A stretch of 64,000 nucleotides of DNA from positions 1,798,001 to 1,862,000 of the forward strand of contig NZ_CP109999.1 in assembly GCF_025947145.1 (NCBI RefSeq), read 5' to 3'. Origin of the DNA: Flavobacterium sp. N1994 (GTDB lineage: Bacteria > Bacteroidota > Bacteroidia > Flavobacteriales > Flavobacteriaceae). Below are positions 1-9,295 of the stretch, in pieces. The position numbers were made by a program, and so were the translations under genes. How positions within the stretch are numbered: the first letter of the stretch is position 1; the number at the start of each line of letters is the position of its first letter. Below the pieces are notes generated by a model. The model did not search any database, had not been told where the DNA came from, and worked only from the letters and a program-made list of their open reading frames with translations.

Positions 1-2084
1 AAGTTACCGTTTACGGCAACAAGAAACAGTATCTCAAAGTAGAATCAGACAAAACTACTATTAATGTCCGAGACAACGCGATGCTTAACAGTGGAAGCAG
101 TTTAGAAGCCGTAAAGAAAATCCCGGGTGTTATCACCTCTCCAACAGGAAGTATAACCTTAAACAGTAAAGGCGTTACCATTTATATTGATGGTTCTCCG
201 AGCACATTAAGCGGAACTGATTTGCAAAATTATCTCGCTACGCTTCCTGCAAATTCTATTGAAAAGGTGGAATTAATTTATAATCCTGGCGCTTCTTTTG
301 ATGCGAGTGCTAGTGGTTCTATTATCAATATAATTACCAGTACCAAAAGAAAGAAAGGCATCAACGCTAGTTTTAATATCAATTATAATTTTAATAAATA
401 TCAAAAGCCAAGTCCACAAATCTTATTGAACGGGAAAGTTAAAAACTTGAGTTGGCAAACGATGATTGGCTACAATTATATTGATGGAGAAAACAAAACT
501 CAAAACGACCAAGTCTTTACTACTTTTACCCCTAACGAGCATCTTATTCAAGATAATTTGTCAGTAATTACCAATCGTAATTTCTATTTCAGAACTGGTA
601 CTAATTATAAGTTGAGTGAAAAATCAAATTTGTTGTTTAATTATAATGTAAACGTAGCCAATGACCGATTTGTAAATACGTCAAGCACTACTGGAACTGG
701 AATTGATTATACCAATAATAGTTTGTCCAAAAACAAAAACAACAATCACGAAATAAGTTTGCAATTCAAGACTAAACTTGACACTATTGGAAGAACATTA
801 GATGTCACTGCTTTCAGCAACTTTTTTGATAAAAAACCACAAACAGAATCAAACGGTTTAAGCAATGGCAATCCTACTTACTACAATGGCGATGTAAACT
901 TCAAATTAGCTAATCATTATTTGAAATATGACTTTGCGATTCCGTTTAATAAGATCAATTTCTCAGTGAATACTGGAGGAAAATTCAATTTGATTAAAGT
1001 AAATGATAAAGGAATTTATAATTTGAATAGCCCTGCTAACTCGGTTACCGATTTTGATTTCAAAGAAACCAACCTAGCCTTTTATGTTGAAGCTAGAAAA
1101 AAAATCAAGAAGTTCAACTTTACAGCTGGAATCCGTTTTGAGGATTTTAAAGTAGATAGAGCTGCACTTCAGAATAACACAACAACTAATGTGAATTTCA
1201 AAAACAGTAACTTCTTCCCAAATGTTAGTGCTTTGTATGAGTTCAATGACAACATAAACCTATCAGCTTCCTATTCGAAAAAAATTCAGCAAGCCGATTA
1301 TAATACTTTAGACCCTAACAATTTTGCCAACTTTGACCAATACAATTCTTCTAATGGAAATCCATTCTTGGACCCAACGTTTTTTGACAACTTCGAGTTA
1401 AAATTGACGGCTTTTCAGTTTGTACAATTGGGTGGTAATTATACTATTGCTAAGGATGTAAACAAATTCATTTTTGATGCCAATCCGGGAGAATTGGTAA
1501 GTAATCAAACCTTTAAACAGTTTGACAAAATCAATACTATGAGTCTTTATGCTTCCTTCCCTATTCCTTTAGATTATTTCTTCAAAGGAAAAGAAGAGTT
1601 CCAAAAGCGAATGGCTAATATGGACAAGATGAACTACATCTTCTTCAATATCAATTATATTAAATTTGATACTCAAGGGTATAATTTTTCTTTTGACACT
1701 AAACCTATTTGGAGTTACACAGCTCAAGCGCAAATTATGCTGCCTTGGGAAATAAAAAACACACTGTCTTATAATTACACTCCTCCTGGCACTTGGGAAA
1801 TTTATAATATAACTAAGACCATTCAGGAATTTGATATTTCGTTTAATAGAGATTTCTTAAACAAAAATCTTAAAATAGGCTTGCATTGTTTTGATGTGTT
1901 TAATACTAATGAAATTAATGCTATCGTTTCTTCCACTAATCTTCAAAGTAAGTTTTATCAAAAGCCGGATTCCAGAACTTTTAGAATTTCGTTAGTGTAT
2001 AACTTTGGAAACTTAGCTTTGAAAAAAGAAAATACCGATATTGATGTTGATAAGAAAAACTCAGGTGGAGGCTTCTTGAAATAG
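1..2084 (+). CDS. TonB-receptor-like outer membrane beta-barrel protein (5' end cut by window)
   Basis: The reading frame is open from the first bases of the window (codons from base 3), so the start and N-terminal part lie upstream. The first visible residues resemble the plug domain of TonB-dependent receptors: a stretch ending in LEAVKKIPGV, then an IYIDGSPSTLSG-like segment and VEKVELIYNPGASFDA-like text, the usual plug core of this family. The rest (about 550 residues) alternates aromatic and polar beta strands and ends with a barrel-closing strand near LVYNFGN, followed by a short charged tail. This matches the Bacteroidota outer membrane beta-barrel family (OMP_b-brl_3 type) rather than a classical SusC. 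The substrate cannot be inferred. The first ATG at 81 is internal to the plug and is not the true start. The gene ends 12 bases before a strong terminator. Confidence 0.85.
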   Translation, partial: VTVYGNKKQYLKVESDKTTINVRDNAMLNSGSSLEAVKKIPGVITSPTGSITLNSKGVTIYIDGSPSTLSGTDLQNYLATLPANSIEKVELIYNPGASFDASASGSIINIITSTKRKKGINASFNINYNFNKYQKPSPQILLNGKVKNLSWQTMIGYNYIDGENKTQNDQVFTTFTPNEHLIQDNLSVITNRNFYFRTGTNYKLSEKSNLLFNYNVNVANDRFVNTSSTTGTGIDYTNNSLSKNKNNNHEISLQFKTKLDTIGRTLDVTAFSNFFDKKPQTESNGLSNGNPTYYNGDVNFKLANHYLKYDFAIPFNKINFSVNTGGKFNLIKVNDKGIYNLNSPANSVTDFDFKETNLAFYVEARKKIKKFNFTAGIRFEDFKVDRAALQNNTTTNVNFKNSNFFPNVSALYEFNDNINLSASYSKKIQQADYNTLDPNNFANFDQYNSSNGNPFLDPTFFDNFELKLTAFQFVQLGGNYTIAKDVNKFIFDANPGELVSNQTFKQFDKINTMSLYASFPIPLDYFFKGKEEFQKRMANMDKMNYIFFNINYIKFDTQGYNFSFDTKPIWSYTAQAQIMLPWEIKNTLSYNYTPPGTWEIYNITKTIQEFDISFNRDFLNKNLKIGLHCFDVFNTNEINAIVSSTNLQSKFYQKPDSRTFRISLVYNFGNLALKKENTDIDVDKKNSGGGFLK

Positions 2085-2096
2085 ACAAATAATCAT

Positions 2097-2127
2097 AAAA
2101 AAATCCCTCAATTGAGGGATTTTTTTA
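2097..2127. terminator. Bidirectional rho-independent terminator between the barrel gene and clpX
   Basis: A perfect 9-bp-arm palindrome (ATCCCTCAA/TTGAGGGAT, 2103-2120) is flanked by an A-run on the left and a T-run on the right, so it can stop transcription from both sides. The T-run contains the clpX stop codon (2125-2127), so the two convergent genes share it. Confidence 0.9.
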
Positions 2128-3363
2128 TGATGCTATTTCCAATCGTTTTAATAAGTTTTTAGTCAACGCATCGTGCGTATAATCTAAATCGATGTGCAGT
2201 GTTTTTTCATCGGAACTTGGCAAATCATACATCGCGTCTGTGAGTATCGCTTCACACAATGAACGTAAACCTCTTGCTCCTAATTTGTATTCCAAAGCTT
2301 TCTCTACAATATAATCTAAGGCTTCGTTAGAAATAGTGAATTTAACATCATCCATATCAAACAGCTTTTCGTATTGTTTGATTAAGGCATTCTTTGGCTC
2401 GGTTAAAATCGCACGAAGGGTCTCTTTATCTAAAGGATCCATGTGGGTTAATACAGGAAGACGTCCTATGATTTCTGGAATTAAGCCAAAATCTTTGATG
2501 TCTTTCGGGATAATGTATTGCAGTAAATTGTTTTTATCAATGCCTTCCGCATTTTTAGAAGTAGAATACCCGATGGCTTGACGATTCAATCTTTTAGAAA
2601 TAATTCTTTCTATTCCATCAAAAGCACCCCCAGCGATAAACAAAATGTCTTTGGTATTGACTTCGATGAATTTTTGATCTGGATGTTTTCTTCCTCCTTT
2701 TGGCGGCACATTAACCACTGTTCCTTCAAGCAATTTCAAAAGGGCTTGTTGCACTCCTTCTCCAGAAACATCACGAGTTATGGATGGATTATCGCTTTTG
2801 CGAGCAATTTTATCAATTTCGTCAATGAATACAATTCCTCTTTCGGCTTTGGCTACATCATAATCCGCGGCTTGTAACAAACGAGTTAAGATACTTTCCA
2901 CATCTTCACCTACATAACCAGCTTCTGTCAAAACCGTGGCATCTACAATAGCTAAAGGAACTTCAAGCATTCGAGCAATGGTTTTAGCCACCAATGTTTT
3001 TCCAGTTCCGGTTTGTCCTACCATGATAATGTTGCTTTTTTCGATTTCAACATCTTCTTCGTGTTGCAATTGCATCAATCTTTTGTAATGATTGTACACG
3101 GCAACCGACATCACTTTTTTAGTTTGGTCTTGACCAATCACATATTGATCTAAGAAAGCTCTAATTTCTTTTGGCTTTTTTAAAACTAAATCCGTTGTTG
3201 ATTTCATAGCTAAAGCCGAGTTCGACTTTAATTCTTCCATCACAATTCCGTGTGCCTGCTCAATACATCGATCACAAACATGCGCATTTACCCCAGCAAT
3301 TAATAAATTAGTTTCTGGTTTTTTTCGTCCACAAAAGGAACATTCTAAAACTTGTTTTGCCAT
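2125..3363 (-). CDS. clpX: ATP-dependent Clp protease ATP-binding subunit ClpX
   Basis: A 412-residue AAA+ unfoldase that feeds substrates to ClpP. The N-terminal zinc-binding domain has four cysteines (C8, C11, C30, C33). The Walker A motif GQTGTGKT lies near residues 116-123, followed by Walker B ([10 protein letters not shown]), the pore-loop and sensor regions and the C-terminal AAA small domain. Length and domain order are normal for the family. It lies 75 bases downstream of clpP in the same direction, with an inverted repeat in between, so the pair may be partly uncoupled. The start ATG is followed at once by the zinc domain, as in homologues. The stop codon is embedded in a shared terminator. 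Confidence 0.98.
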   Translation of the reverse strand: MAKQVLECSFCGRKKPETNLLIAGVNAHVCDRCIEQAHGIVMEELKSNSALAMKSTTDLVLKKPKEIRAFLDQYVIGQDQTKKVMSVAVYNHYKRLMQLQHEEDVEIEKSNIIMVGQTGTGKTLVAKTIARMLEVPLAIVDATVLTEAGYVGEDVESILTRLLQAADYDVAKAERGIVFIDEIDKIARKSDNPSITRDVSGEGVQQALLKLLEGTVVNVPPKGGRKHPDQKFIEVNTKDILFIAGGAFDGIERIISKRLNRQAIGYSTSKNAEGIDKNNLLQYIIPKDIKDFGLIPEIIGRLPVLTHMDPLDKETLRAILTEPKNALIKQYEKLFDMDDVKFTISNEALDYIVEKALEYKLGARGLRSLCEAILTDAMYDLPSSDEKTLHIDLDYTHDALTKNLLKRLEIAS

Positions 3364-3370
3364 TATTTTT

Positions 3371-3438
3371 AGTTAGCAGTTGCAGTTGCAGTCTCAGTCA
3401 CTTTTCGGTAAACTGAGACTGTAAACTGTGAACTGAAT
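3371..3438. repeat. Short tandem and inverted repeat between clpX and clpP
   Basis: The gap holds tandem GTTGCA units followed by a 10-bp perfect inverted repeat (CAGTCTCAGT at 3389-3398 and ACTGAGACTG at 3412-3421), then further CTG-type echoes. There is no T-run, so it is not a classical terminator. It could form an RNA hairpin between the clpP and clpX messages. Confidence 0.6.
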
Positions 3439-4095
3439 TTATCTTCTTAACACTTCATCAATCATTCCGTATTCCTTCGCTTCATCGGCAATCATCCAAT
3501 AATCGCGTTCTGAATCTTTGTGTACTTTATCAAAAGTTTGACCGGAATGGTGTGAAATGATTTGGTACAATTCGTCTTTTAATTTCAACATTTCTTTCAA
3601 GTTGATTTCCATATCAGTCGCCACACCTGAAGCTCCTCCTGATGGTTGGTGAATCATAACTCTTGAATGCGGTAAAGCCGAACGTTTTCCAGCAGCACCA
3701 GCACAAAGTAACACAGCTCCCATAGAGGCTGCCATACCGGTACAAATTGTAGCTACATCAGGTCTGATGTATTGCATGGTGTCGTAAATTCCTAATCCAG
3801 CGTAAACACTTCCTCCAGGAGAGTTGATGTAGATTTGGATGTCTTTGGAAGCATCAACACTTTCCAAAAACAACAATTGTGCTTGGATAATGTTGGCCAT
3901 ATAATCGTCAACTCCTGTTCCCATGAAGATGATTCTATCCATCATCAAACGAGAGAAAACGTCTAGTTGCGACACATTCATTTGGCGTTCTTCAATAATA
4001 TAAGGTGTCATACTACCCACGATTTTATCGTAATATAAACTGTTTACACCGTGTTTTTTGGTAGCAAATTTTTTAAATTCTTTTCCGTAGTCCAT
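3439..4095 (-). CDS. clpP: ATP-dependent Clp protease proteolytic subunit
   Basis: A 218-residue self-compartmentalised serine protease, cytoplasmic partner of ClpX. The catalytic serine sits in MAASMGA (S124), the histidine in RVMIHQP (H149) and the acid in SERDYW (D198), in the correct order and spacing. The IYINSPGG motif that shapes the oxyanion region is intact. The N-terminal extension of about 35 residues before the mature-type sequence is modest and may be processed. It sits between tig and clpX, the common tig-clpP-clpX order. A 263-base gap containing a repeat element separates it from tig, so cotranscription with tig is uncertain. Confidence 0.97.
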   Translation of the reverse strand: MDYGKEFKKFATKKHGVNSLYYDKIVGSMTPYIIEERQMNVSQLDVFSRLMMDRIIFMGTGVDDYMANIIQAQLLFLESVDASKDIQIYINSPGGSVYAGLGIYDTMQYIRPDVATICTGMAASMGAVLLCAGAAGKRSALPHSRVMIHQPSGGASGVATDMEINLKEMLKLKDELYQIISHHSGQTFDKVHKDSERDYWMIADEAKEYGMIDEVLRR

Positions 4096-4194
4096 TGTAT
4101 TAGTTATGTATTTTAAGTTTATTAAATCTGTTTTGTTTTAGTCAAAGTTCGTGCCTTGTTTTATAAGGTGACATAGTGTCGGTAAAACCGAAAC

Positions 4195-4300
4195 CCTAGC
4201 CCGGATAGGAGCGGCATCCTTTTTATTGTTTAAGGAAAAGCCCTTCGACTGCACTCAGGGTGACAAACAATAAAAAGATATAGCGGATAGCCGGATTAGC
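4195..4300 (+). repeat. Imperfect palindromic repeat element, copy 1 (long form)
   Basis: It lies in the 263-base gap between tig and clpP. Outer conserved ends read GCCCGGATAGGAGCGGCATC (4199-4218) and GATATAGCGGATAGCCGG (4277-4294), which can pair imperfectly. Inside is a perfect 13-bp stem, CTTTTTATTGTTT (4219-4231) with AAACAATAAAAAG (4265-4277). The loop carries CCCTTCGACTGCACTCAGGG followed by TGAC (4241-4264), a sequence I recognise as recurrent in unrelated bacterial genomes. The outer ends match another copy at 39393-39436 (reverse orientation) and a decayed one near 16015. No gene is seen in the rest of the gap. Confidence 0.75.
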
Positions 4301-4358
4301 TTCAAATAAAAAGCGCCAAATTACTTTGACGCTCAAATATAATAATTATTAGATAATC

Positions 4359-5693
4359 TTAGTGTTTTAATTCACCATACATGGCTTTGATGAATTCATC
4401 ATAGCTTACTTCTTTTGATTTAGCTTTTACTTTATCCTTGAATAAGTTTAGCATTTTTTCGTTCATTACTTGCTCTGACAAACGACGTACTTCATCTTGG
4501 TTTGACATTACTCGAGCTACAATTCCTTGCACATCTTCATCGGTTGGATTCATTTGCCCGAATTGCGCCATTTGTTTTTTGATTACCTCAGAAGTATAGG
4601 CTTTCAAGTCTTCGAAAGTAATTTGCAAACTGTTGTCAGCAATAATTTTTCCTTCGATTAATTGGTAACGTAACCCGTTTTCTGATTTGTTATATTCTGC
4701 TTCCGCTTCTTCTGCGTTTAATGGGTTTTCACCTGCTGTTTGAATCCATTTTTTCAAGAATTCAGCTGGCAAATCAAACTTAGTGTTAGCAATTAAGAAC
4801 TCGGTCACATCGTTTAAGAATTTTTGATCCGCTTGTTGTTCGAATTGTTTCTCAGCGTCTTCTTTAATTTTGGCTTTTAATTCGGCAACCGAAGTAATTA
4901 CTTTTGGCCCGAATAATTTATCGAATAATTCTTGGTCTAAATTGGCTAGTTCGTGACCTACTACTTCATCAATTGTAAATGTTACTTCAACATCTAAACC
5001 GTGAACGTCATCATGACCGATGGCCAAAACGTCCATTAGTTTGTGATCGTCATCAAATAACCCTTTAGTTTTTAAAGTCACTACATCACCTACTTTTTTA
5101 CCGATGAATGCTTTTGCCGTTTTCTTGTCAGCGAAAGTATCTAATGATAAAGTCGTTCTGTTGTTGATGCCTTTTTCTTCATTAGCAAAAATTCCAGAAA
5201 CATCGTTTCCTTCTTCAACGGTGTCTTTAGCTATTAGTTTTCCGTATTGTTTTTGGATACGAGCTACTTGATCGTTCAACATTTTGTCATCGGCTACAAT
5301 TTTGTATTGTACCAAATCATTTTTTGCAGTTAAATCTACTTTGAACTCAGGAGCTAATCCTAATTCGAATTCAAATTTATAATCTTCTACATCCCAATTG
5401 AAATCTTCCGTTACTTTAGGTAATGGATTTCCAAGGATATCTAATTTTTCTTCTACTAAATACTTGTTTAAATTGTCTTGTAGCAATTTGTTTACTTCAT
5501 CTAACAATACAGCTTTTCCATATTGTTTGTGGATTAAACTCATCGGCACTGCTCCTTTTCTGAAACCAGGAATAGCAGCATTTTTTCTATAGTCTGCTAA
5601 TACTTTCTCTACTTTTTCTGCGTAATCCGATTTAGATACTTCTACAGTAACTACAGCATTTAACGCGTCTACATTATTTCTTGTGATGTTCAT
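4359..5693 (-). CDS. tig: Trigger factor, ribosome-associated chaperone
   Basis: A 444-residue chaperone that binds nascent chains at the ribosome exit. The N-terminal ribosome-binding domain carries the signature GFRKGAVP at residues 43-50. The middle region (about 150-245) corresponds to the FKBP-like domain but matches the canonical prolyl isomerase poorly, as is usual in Bacteroidota. The C-terminal half is helical and charged, as expected for the substrate-cradling arms. It is the first gene of the tig-clpP-clpX group and has a promoter-like TAATTTTG box 34-41 bases upstream with a TTG 20 bases further up. The start ATG gives the standard N-terminus. Confidence 0.95.
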   Translation of the reverse strand: MNITRNNVDALNAVVTVEVSKSDYAEKVEKVLADYRKNAAIPGFRKGAVPMSLIHKQYGKAVLLDEVNKLLQDNLNKYLVEEKLDILGNPLPKVTEDFNWDVEDYKFEFELGLAPEFKVDLTAKNDLVQYKIVADDKMLNDQVARIQKQYGKLIAKDTVEEGNDVSGIFANEEKGINNRTTLSLDTFADKKTAKAFIGKKVGDVVTLKTKGLFDDDHKLMDVLAIGHDDVHGLDVEVTFTIDEVVGHELANLDQELFDKLFGPKVITSVAELKAKIKEDAEKQFEQQADQKFLNDVTEFLIANTKFDLPAEFLKKWIQTAGENPLNAEEAEAEYNKSENGLRYQLIEGKIIADNSLQITFEDLKAYTSEVIKKQMAQFGQMNPTDEDVQGIVARVMSNQDEVRRLSEQVMNEKMLNLFKDKVKAKSKEVSYDEFIKAMYGELKH

Positions 5694-5726
5694 TTCTTGT
5701 GTTTTTTACATACTAAAATTGGGTTG

Positions 5727-5757
5727 CAAAATTATAACATTTCTACAACCCAACCAA
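5727..5757 (-). promoter_or_regulatory. Bacteroidota-type promoter for tig
   Basis: On the minus strand, TTG (5757-5755), a 20-base spacer and TAATTTTG (5734-5727) match the -33 TTG / -7 TAnnTTTG pattern of Bacteroidota sigma factors. The tig ATG is at 5693, which leaves a leader of roughly 30 bases. Confidence 0.7.
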
Positions 5758-5784
5758 GTTTTTATTTTATTGATTTTTAGCCTT

Positions 5785-6129
5785 TTATTTTGCTTCGCCC
5801 GTGATTTGATAAACCAGTGATTGCGAAAGCGATAAGATGATACTAAACAACATGGCCGTCCAAAAGGAATTGACACTAAAGCCATCCACAAAATGATCGC
5901 AAAGCAATATAATTACGGCATTGATGACCAGCAAAAACAAGCCTAAAGTAAAGAAAGTTACTGGTAATGTAAAAAGTACTAAAATAGGTTTTACAAAAAA
6001 GTTAAGTAGTGCTAAAACGATAGCCACGGTAAGGGCTGTTGTAAATTCGTCAACTACAACTCCTTTCATAATATAGGCAATAGCCATAACTAAAAGTGCG
6101 GTAATGAATATTCTAATGAGTAGTTTCAT
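5785..6129 (-). CDS. Phage-holin-family-4-like small membrane protein
   Basis: A 114-residue protein with four predicted membrane segments (about residues 3-23, 29-50, 54-76 and 88-108). The sequence pattern, with a conserved NFFVKPILVLFTLPVTFFTLG core, matches the Phage_holin_4_2 family, which is widespread in chromosomes with no prophage nearby. Despite the name, lytic function is unproven and unlikely here because no phage gene is near. It follows the alpha/beta hydrolase by 25 bases and is probably the last gene of the pdxJ operon. Real function unknown. Confidence 0.8.
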   Translation of the reverse strand: MKLLIRIFITALLVMAIAYIMKGVVVDEFTTALTVAIVLALLNFFVKPILVLFTLPVTFFTLGLFLLVINAVIILLCDHFVDGFSVNSFWTAMLFSIILSLSQSLVYQITGEAK

Positions 6130-6154
6130 AAAGAGGTATTTTATTTTAATTTTT

Positions 6155-6922
6155 TTACTTTGTCAAAAACCTTGCCGTTGCTTCAAAAAACAATTTTGGG
6201 TTTTCGGCGTGCAGCCAATGTCCCACATTAGGAATGGTTGCTAATTCAAAGTTAGGAAAATGCTTTTTGATTTCAGGCAAGTCTGTATCCAAAACATATC
6301 TGGAATTGCCTCCACGGATGAAGAGCGTTGGTTTGTCAAATTGATTTTCTTCTGGCAAAGCTTCTCCGATGGATTCAATTTTAGCATTAAAAACGGGTAA
6401 ATTAAATCGAAAAGCCAATTGTCCTGGTTCTATCCAATATAAGTTTTTCATTAAAAATTGGCGGGTACCAAAATCAGGAATAAAAGGATAAAGCGTTTCT
6501 TCTACTGAAGCTCTGTCTGGTTTTGTAGCAAAATCCACGACATTCAATCCGGCTAGAATATCTTGATGATGGGGAGCGTAATATTTCGGACCTATATCGG
6601 CAACGATTAATTTGTCGACCATTTCAGGATAAGTTGTGGCAAAAAGCATGGCTACTTTCCCTCCCATAGAATGTCCAATGATATTGATGTTATTCAAATT
6701 ATGGCTATGACAATATTCCAATAAATCATCGGACATCACCTTATAATTGAAATCATCCGAATGAAAACTTTTTCCGTGATTTCTTAAGTCAATCATATGC
6801 ACTTGAAACCCTTCTGCTGCATAAAGTGACCCGAAGGATTTCCAGTTATCTGACATTCCGATAAAACCGTGTATGATAATAAGGGGCTTGCCTTCGCCTT
6901 CGATTCTGGAGTGTAATAGCAT
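6155..6922 (-). CDS. Alpha/beta fold hydrolase (YbfF-like esterase)
   Basis: A 255-residue cytoplasmic hydrolase without signal peptide. It has the oxyanion segment IIHGF near residue 17, the nucleophile elbow GHSMGG with S85, and the catalytic histidine in NVGHWLHAENP (H235). Length and motif spacing fit the YbfF/thioesterase-like branch of the superfamily. The substrate cannot be read from the sequence. Its ATG overlaps the pdxJ stop codon by one base (TAATG), so translation is probably coupled to pdxJ. Confidence 0.88.
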   Translation of the reverse strand: MLLHSRIEGEGKPLIIIHGFIGMSDNWKSFGSLYAAEGFQVHMIDLRNHGKSFHSDDFNYKVMSDDLLEYCHSHNLNNINIIGHSMGGKVAMLFATTYPEMVDKLIVADIGPKYYAPHHQDILAGLNVVDFATKPDRASVEETLYPFIPDFGTRQFLMKNLYWIEPGQLAFRFNLPVFNAKIESIGEALPEENQFDKPTLFIRGGNSRYVLDTDLPEIKKHFPNFELATIPNVGHWLHAENPKLFFEATARFLTK

Positions 6923-7635
6923 TATTTCAATTTTTGAAGATACATATTCACTACATTATCCAAACCAAGGTACAAAGCTTCTGAAATCAAGGCATGTCCG
7001 ATGGAAACTTCTAATAAACCAGGAATATTTTCTTTGAAGAACTTTATGTTATCCAAACTTAAATCGTGCCCGGCGTTAATTCCTAGTCCTAAATCGTTGG
7101 CCAAAACTGATGCTTTGGTATAAGGTTCAATAGCGCTATGATTTCCTAAACCGTATTGATGTGCAAAAGCTTCCGTATATAACTCGATTCGGTCTGTCCC
7201 AGTTTTTTGGGCTCCTTCAATCATTTCCAAAATTGGGTCAACAAAAATGGAAGTTCTTATTCCGTTGCGCTGAAATTCTTGAATTACTTCGGTTAAATAC
7301 GATTGGTTTTTAATGGTATCCCAGCCTGCAGAGGAAGTAATCGCTCCAATAGCATCAGGCACTAAAGTCACTTGTTCTGGTTTACATTCCAAAACCAAAT
7401 CGATAAAATTATGTTGTGGATTCCCTTCAATATTAAATTCGGTATACACAATGGGTCTTAAATCACGAGCATCTTGGTAGCGGATATGCCTTTCATCAGG
7501 TCTTGGATGAATGGTGATGCCTTGTGCTCCAAATTTTTGAATGTCTTTGGCCACTTGCAATAAATCGGGGACATTGCCTCCTCTTGCATTTCGCAAAGTG
7601 GCTATTTTATTAATGTTTACGCTTAATTTTGTCAT
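6922..7635 (-). CDS. pdxJ: Pyridoxine 5'-phosphate synthase
   Basis: PdxJ condenses 1-deoxyxylulose 5-phosphate with 3-amino-2-oxopropyl phosphate to make pyridoxine phosphate, the last ring-forming step of the DXP-dependent vitamin B6 pathway. The protein from the ATG at 7635 is 237 residues, the family length. It starts with [20 protein letters not shown] and contains HPRPDERHI and the GHDLSLDN region. The frame runs 47 codons further upstream, but those residues do not look like PdxJ, have no family counterpart and cover the promoter, so I reject the longer start. It is the first gene of a three-gene operon. Confidence 0.95.
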   Translation of the reverse strand: MTKLSVNINKIATLRNARGGNVPDLLQVAKDIQKFGAQGITIHPRPDERHIRYQDARDLRPIVYTEFNIEGNPQHNFIDLVLECKPEQVTLVPDAIGAITSSAGWDTIKNQSYLTEVIQEFQRNGIRTSIFVDPILEMIEGAQKTGTDRIELYTEAFAHQYGLGNHSAIEPYTKASVLANDLGLGINAGHDLSLDNIKFFKENIPGLLEVSIGHALISEALYLGLDNVVNMYLQKLK

Positions 7636-7675
7636 GAACTTTTGGGTTGTCAATTCTACTTTGAAAATTTGATTA

Positions 7676-7683
7676 CAAAAATA
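7676..7683 (-). promoter_or_regulatory. -7 box for the pdxJ operon
   Basis: On the minus strand the sequence reads TATTTTTG, a full match to TAnnTTTG, 41 bases upstream of the pdxJ ATG at 7635. No well-spaced TTG is seen. It faces the CBS gene promoter, so the 115-base gap is a divergent regulatory region. Confidence 0.55.
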
Positions 7684-7718
7684 CAAAGTTAAGCAAGTCA
7701 TCATGTCCCAAAATTTGA

Positions 7719-7726
7719 TTATTTTG
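7719..7726 (+). promoter_or_regulatory. -7-like box for the CBS gene
   Basis: TTATTTTG matches TAnnTTTG at 7 of 8 positions and lies 24 bases before the ATG at 7751. It overlaps the in-frame ATG at 7703, which argues that 7703 is not the translation start. Confidence 0.4.
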
Positions 7727-7750
7727 CAGTCGCTAAAAGATAAAGAATAC

Positions 7751-8410
7751 ATGAGACACCTTTCCGAGTATATCAATAACGATTTTAAACCTTTCCCATC
7801 TTCAGAGTTTGTGGCAGAGATTCAAGATTTCTTTGCTGACTGTACTTATTCTCATTTCCCTGTTATGGATAATGGGGTGTATTTAGGATGTATTTCTGCA
7901 GTAGATGCCGAAACATTCGAAACACAGAAAACCATTGCTGATTACCGCTATGCTTTAGAAGGTTTTTTTGTGAGAAGCTCTATGATTTGGTTAGATGTTT
8001 TAGAAGTTATTGCCAGAAATAATGCCAACATTGTCCCTATTTTAGATGAAGACAATAAATACATTGGTTATTATGAAGTAACTGACATCATCAAATTTTT
8101 AAATGAGACTCCATTTCTTAAAGAAACAGGAGAGATTATTGTGGTTGAAAAACCAACCGCTGATTATTCGATGAGTCAGATTACCCAAATTGTAGAAAGT
8201 AATAATGGTAAATTATTGGGGGTTTTTGTTTCAGAAGCCAATAATGACAAAGTTCAAGTAACCGTTAAAACAACTCCGGGCAGCACGAATGAAATTATCC
8301 AATCGTTTCGTCGTTATAATTATGAAATTATTTCGGAGCATCAAGAAGACGACTACTTAAATACCTTAAAAGAACGTTCTGAGTATTTGGATAAGTATTT
8401 AAACATGTAA
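7751..8410 (+). CDS. CBS domain-containing protein
   Basis: A 219-residue soluble protein. Two CBS motifs fill the N-terminal half: one around [20 protein letters not shown] and one around [20 protein letters not shown]. The C-terminal part (about residues 130-210) resembles an ACT-like or ferredoxin-like fold with [11 protein letters not shown] and [15 protein letters not shown] pairs usually bind adenosyl ligands and sense energy status. It ends 3 bases before nadK, so the two are cotranscribed, and a link to NAD(P) or adenylate sensing is possible but is inference. An ATG 48 bases upstream is in frame but overlaps a promoter-like box, so 7751 is preferred. Confidence 0.85.
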   Translation: MRHLSEYINNDFKPFPSSEFVAEIQDFFADCTYSHFPVMDNGVYLGCISAVDAETFETQKTIADYRYALEGFFVRSSMIWLDVLEVIARNNANIVPILDEDNKYIGYYEVTDIIKFLNETPFLKETGEIIVVEKPTADYSMSQITQIVESNNGKLLGVFVSEANNDKVQVTVKTTPGSTNEIIQSFRRYNYEIISEHQEDDYLNTLKERSEYLDKYLNM

Positions 8411-8413
8411 ACT

Positions 8414-9295
8414 ATGAAAGTTGCCATCTTCGGACAATATTATCAAAACGACACTCGACCCATTATCAAGGATATTTTTGTTTTTTTCAACAGAAACAAT
8501 GTCGAGTTGGTGATTGAAGAAAAATTTTTGAAGATATTATATGAAGAAGAGATTGTAGGTAAAAAATACAATACATTCGCTAGCTATAAAGATTTAGACA
8601 GTAGTTTTGACATTCTGATTAGCATTGGTGGTGATGGAACTATTCTAAGAGCGGCTACTTTTGTTCGCGATTCCGGCATTCCTATTCTTGGGGTAAACGC
8701 AGGAAGACTTGGTTTCTTAGCCAAAGTTCAAAAAGAAAATATTGCGGCATTTCTTCAAATAGTTTTAGAAAAAAAATATACCATCTCCGAAAGAACTTTA
8801 TTAAGCCTAGAAACTAATCCAGCTAATACAGATATTGACATCAATTTTGCGATGAATGAAGTTTCCGTAAGTCGAAAAGAAACCACTTCGATGATTACTA
8901 TTGAAACGTATTTAAACGGAGAATATTTAAATTCTTATTGGGCTGATGGTTTAATTATTTCTACGCCAACGGGTTCCACTGGGTATTCCCTAAGTTGTGG
9001 TGGACCAATTCTAACTCCTGATGTAAAAGGAATAGTTATCACTCCAATTGCGCCTCACAATCTTAATGCCAGACCACTTGTCATTCCGGATGATACTGAA
9101 ATAAAACTTAAAGTTTCGGGGAGAGAGGAGCAATACTTGGTTTCTTTAGACTCCCGCATAACTTCAGTAAATAACAATGCTGAATTAATCATCAAGAAAA
9201 CACCATTCAAAATTAATATGGTAGAAATTCTTGAAGAGACTTTTTTGAAAACACTTCGCAACAAATTACTTTGGGGAGAGGATAAAAGAAACTAA
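8414..9295 (+). CDS. nadK: NAD kinase
   Basis: NadK phosphorylates NAD to NADP in the cytoplasm. The 293-residue protein has the hallmark GGDGT motif at residues 72-76, followed by NAGRLGFLA, the NE-type segment FAMNEVSVSR and the glycine-rich TPTGSTGYSLSCGGP region, all in the standard order. Length is normal. It follows the CBS-domain gene by 3 bases. An 8-bp inverted repeat (ATTCTAAA/TTTAGAAT, 9321-9343) lies just downstream and may be a weak transcription end. Confidence 0.97.
   Translation: MKVAIFGQYYQNDTRPIIKDIFVFFNRNNVELVIEEKFLKILYEEEIVGKKYNTFASYKDLDSSFDILISIGGDGTILRAATFVRDSGIPILGVNAGRLGFLAKVQKENIAAFLQIVLEKKYTISERTLLSLETNPANTDIDINFAMNEVSVSRKETTSMITIETYLNGEYLNSYWADGLIISTPTGSTGYSLSCGGPILTPDVKGIVITPIAPHNLNARPLVIPDDTEIKLKVSGREEQYLVSLDSRITSVNNNAELIIKKTPFKINMVEILEETFLKTLRNKLLWGEDKRN

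Noticed and set aside
4096..4358. Riboswitch or small RNA gene between tig and clpP
   Set aside because: The structure is explained by the palindromic repeat element. No aptamer-like conserved core was recognised.
5785..6129. Holin-like gene as evidence of a prophage
   Set aside because: No other phage gene is nearby, and this family is common in ordinary chromosomes.
7635..7776. 47-codon N-terminal extension of pdxJ
   Set aside because: Overlaps the divergent CBS gene start and both promoter boxes, with no PdxJ-like residues.
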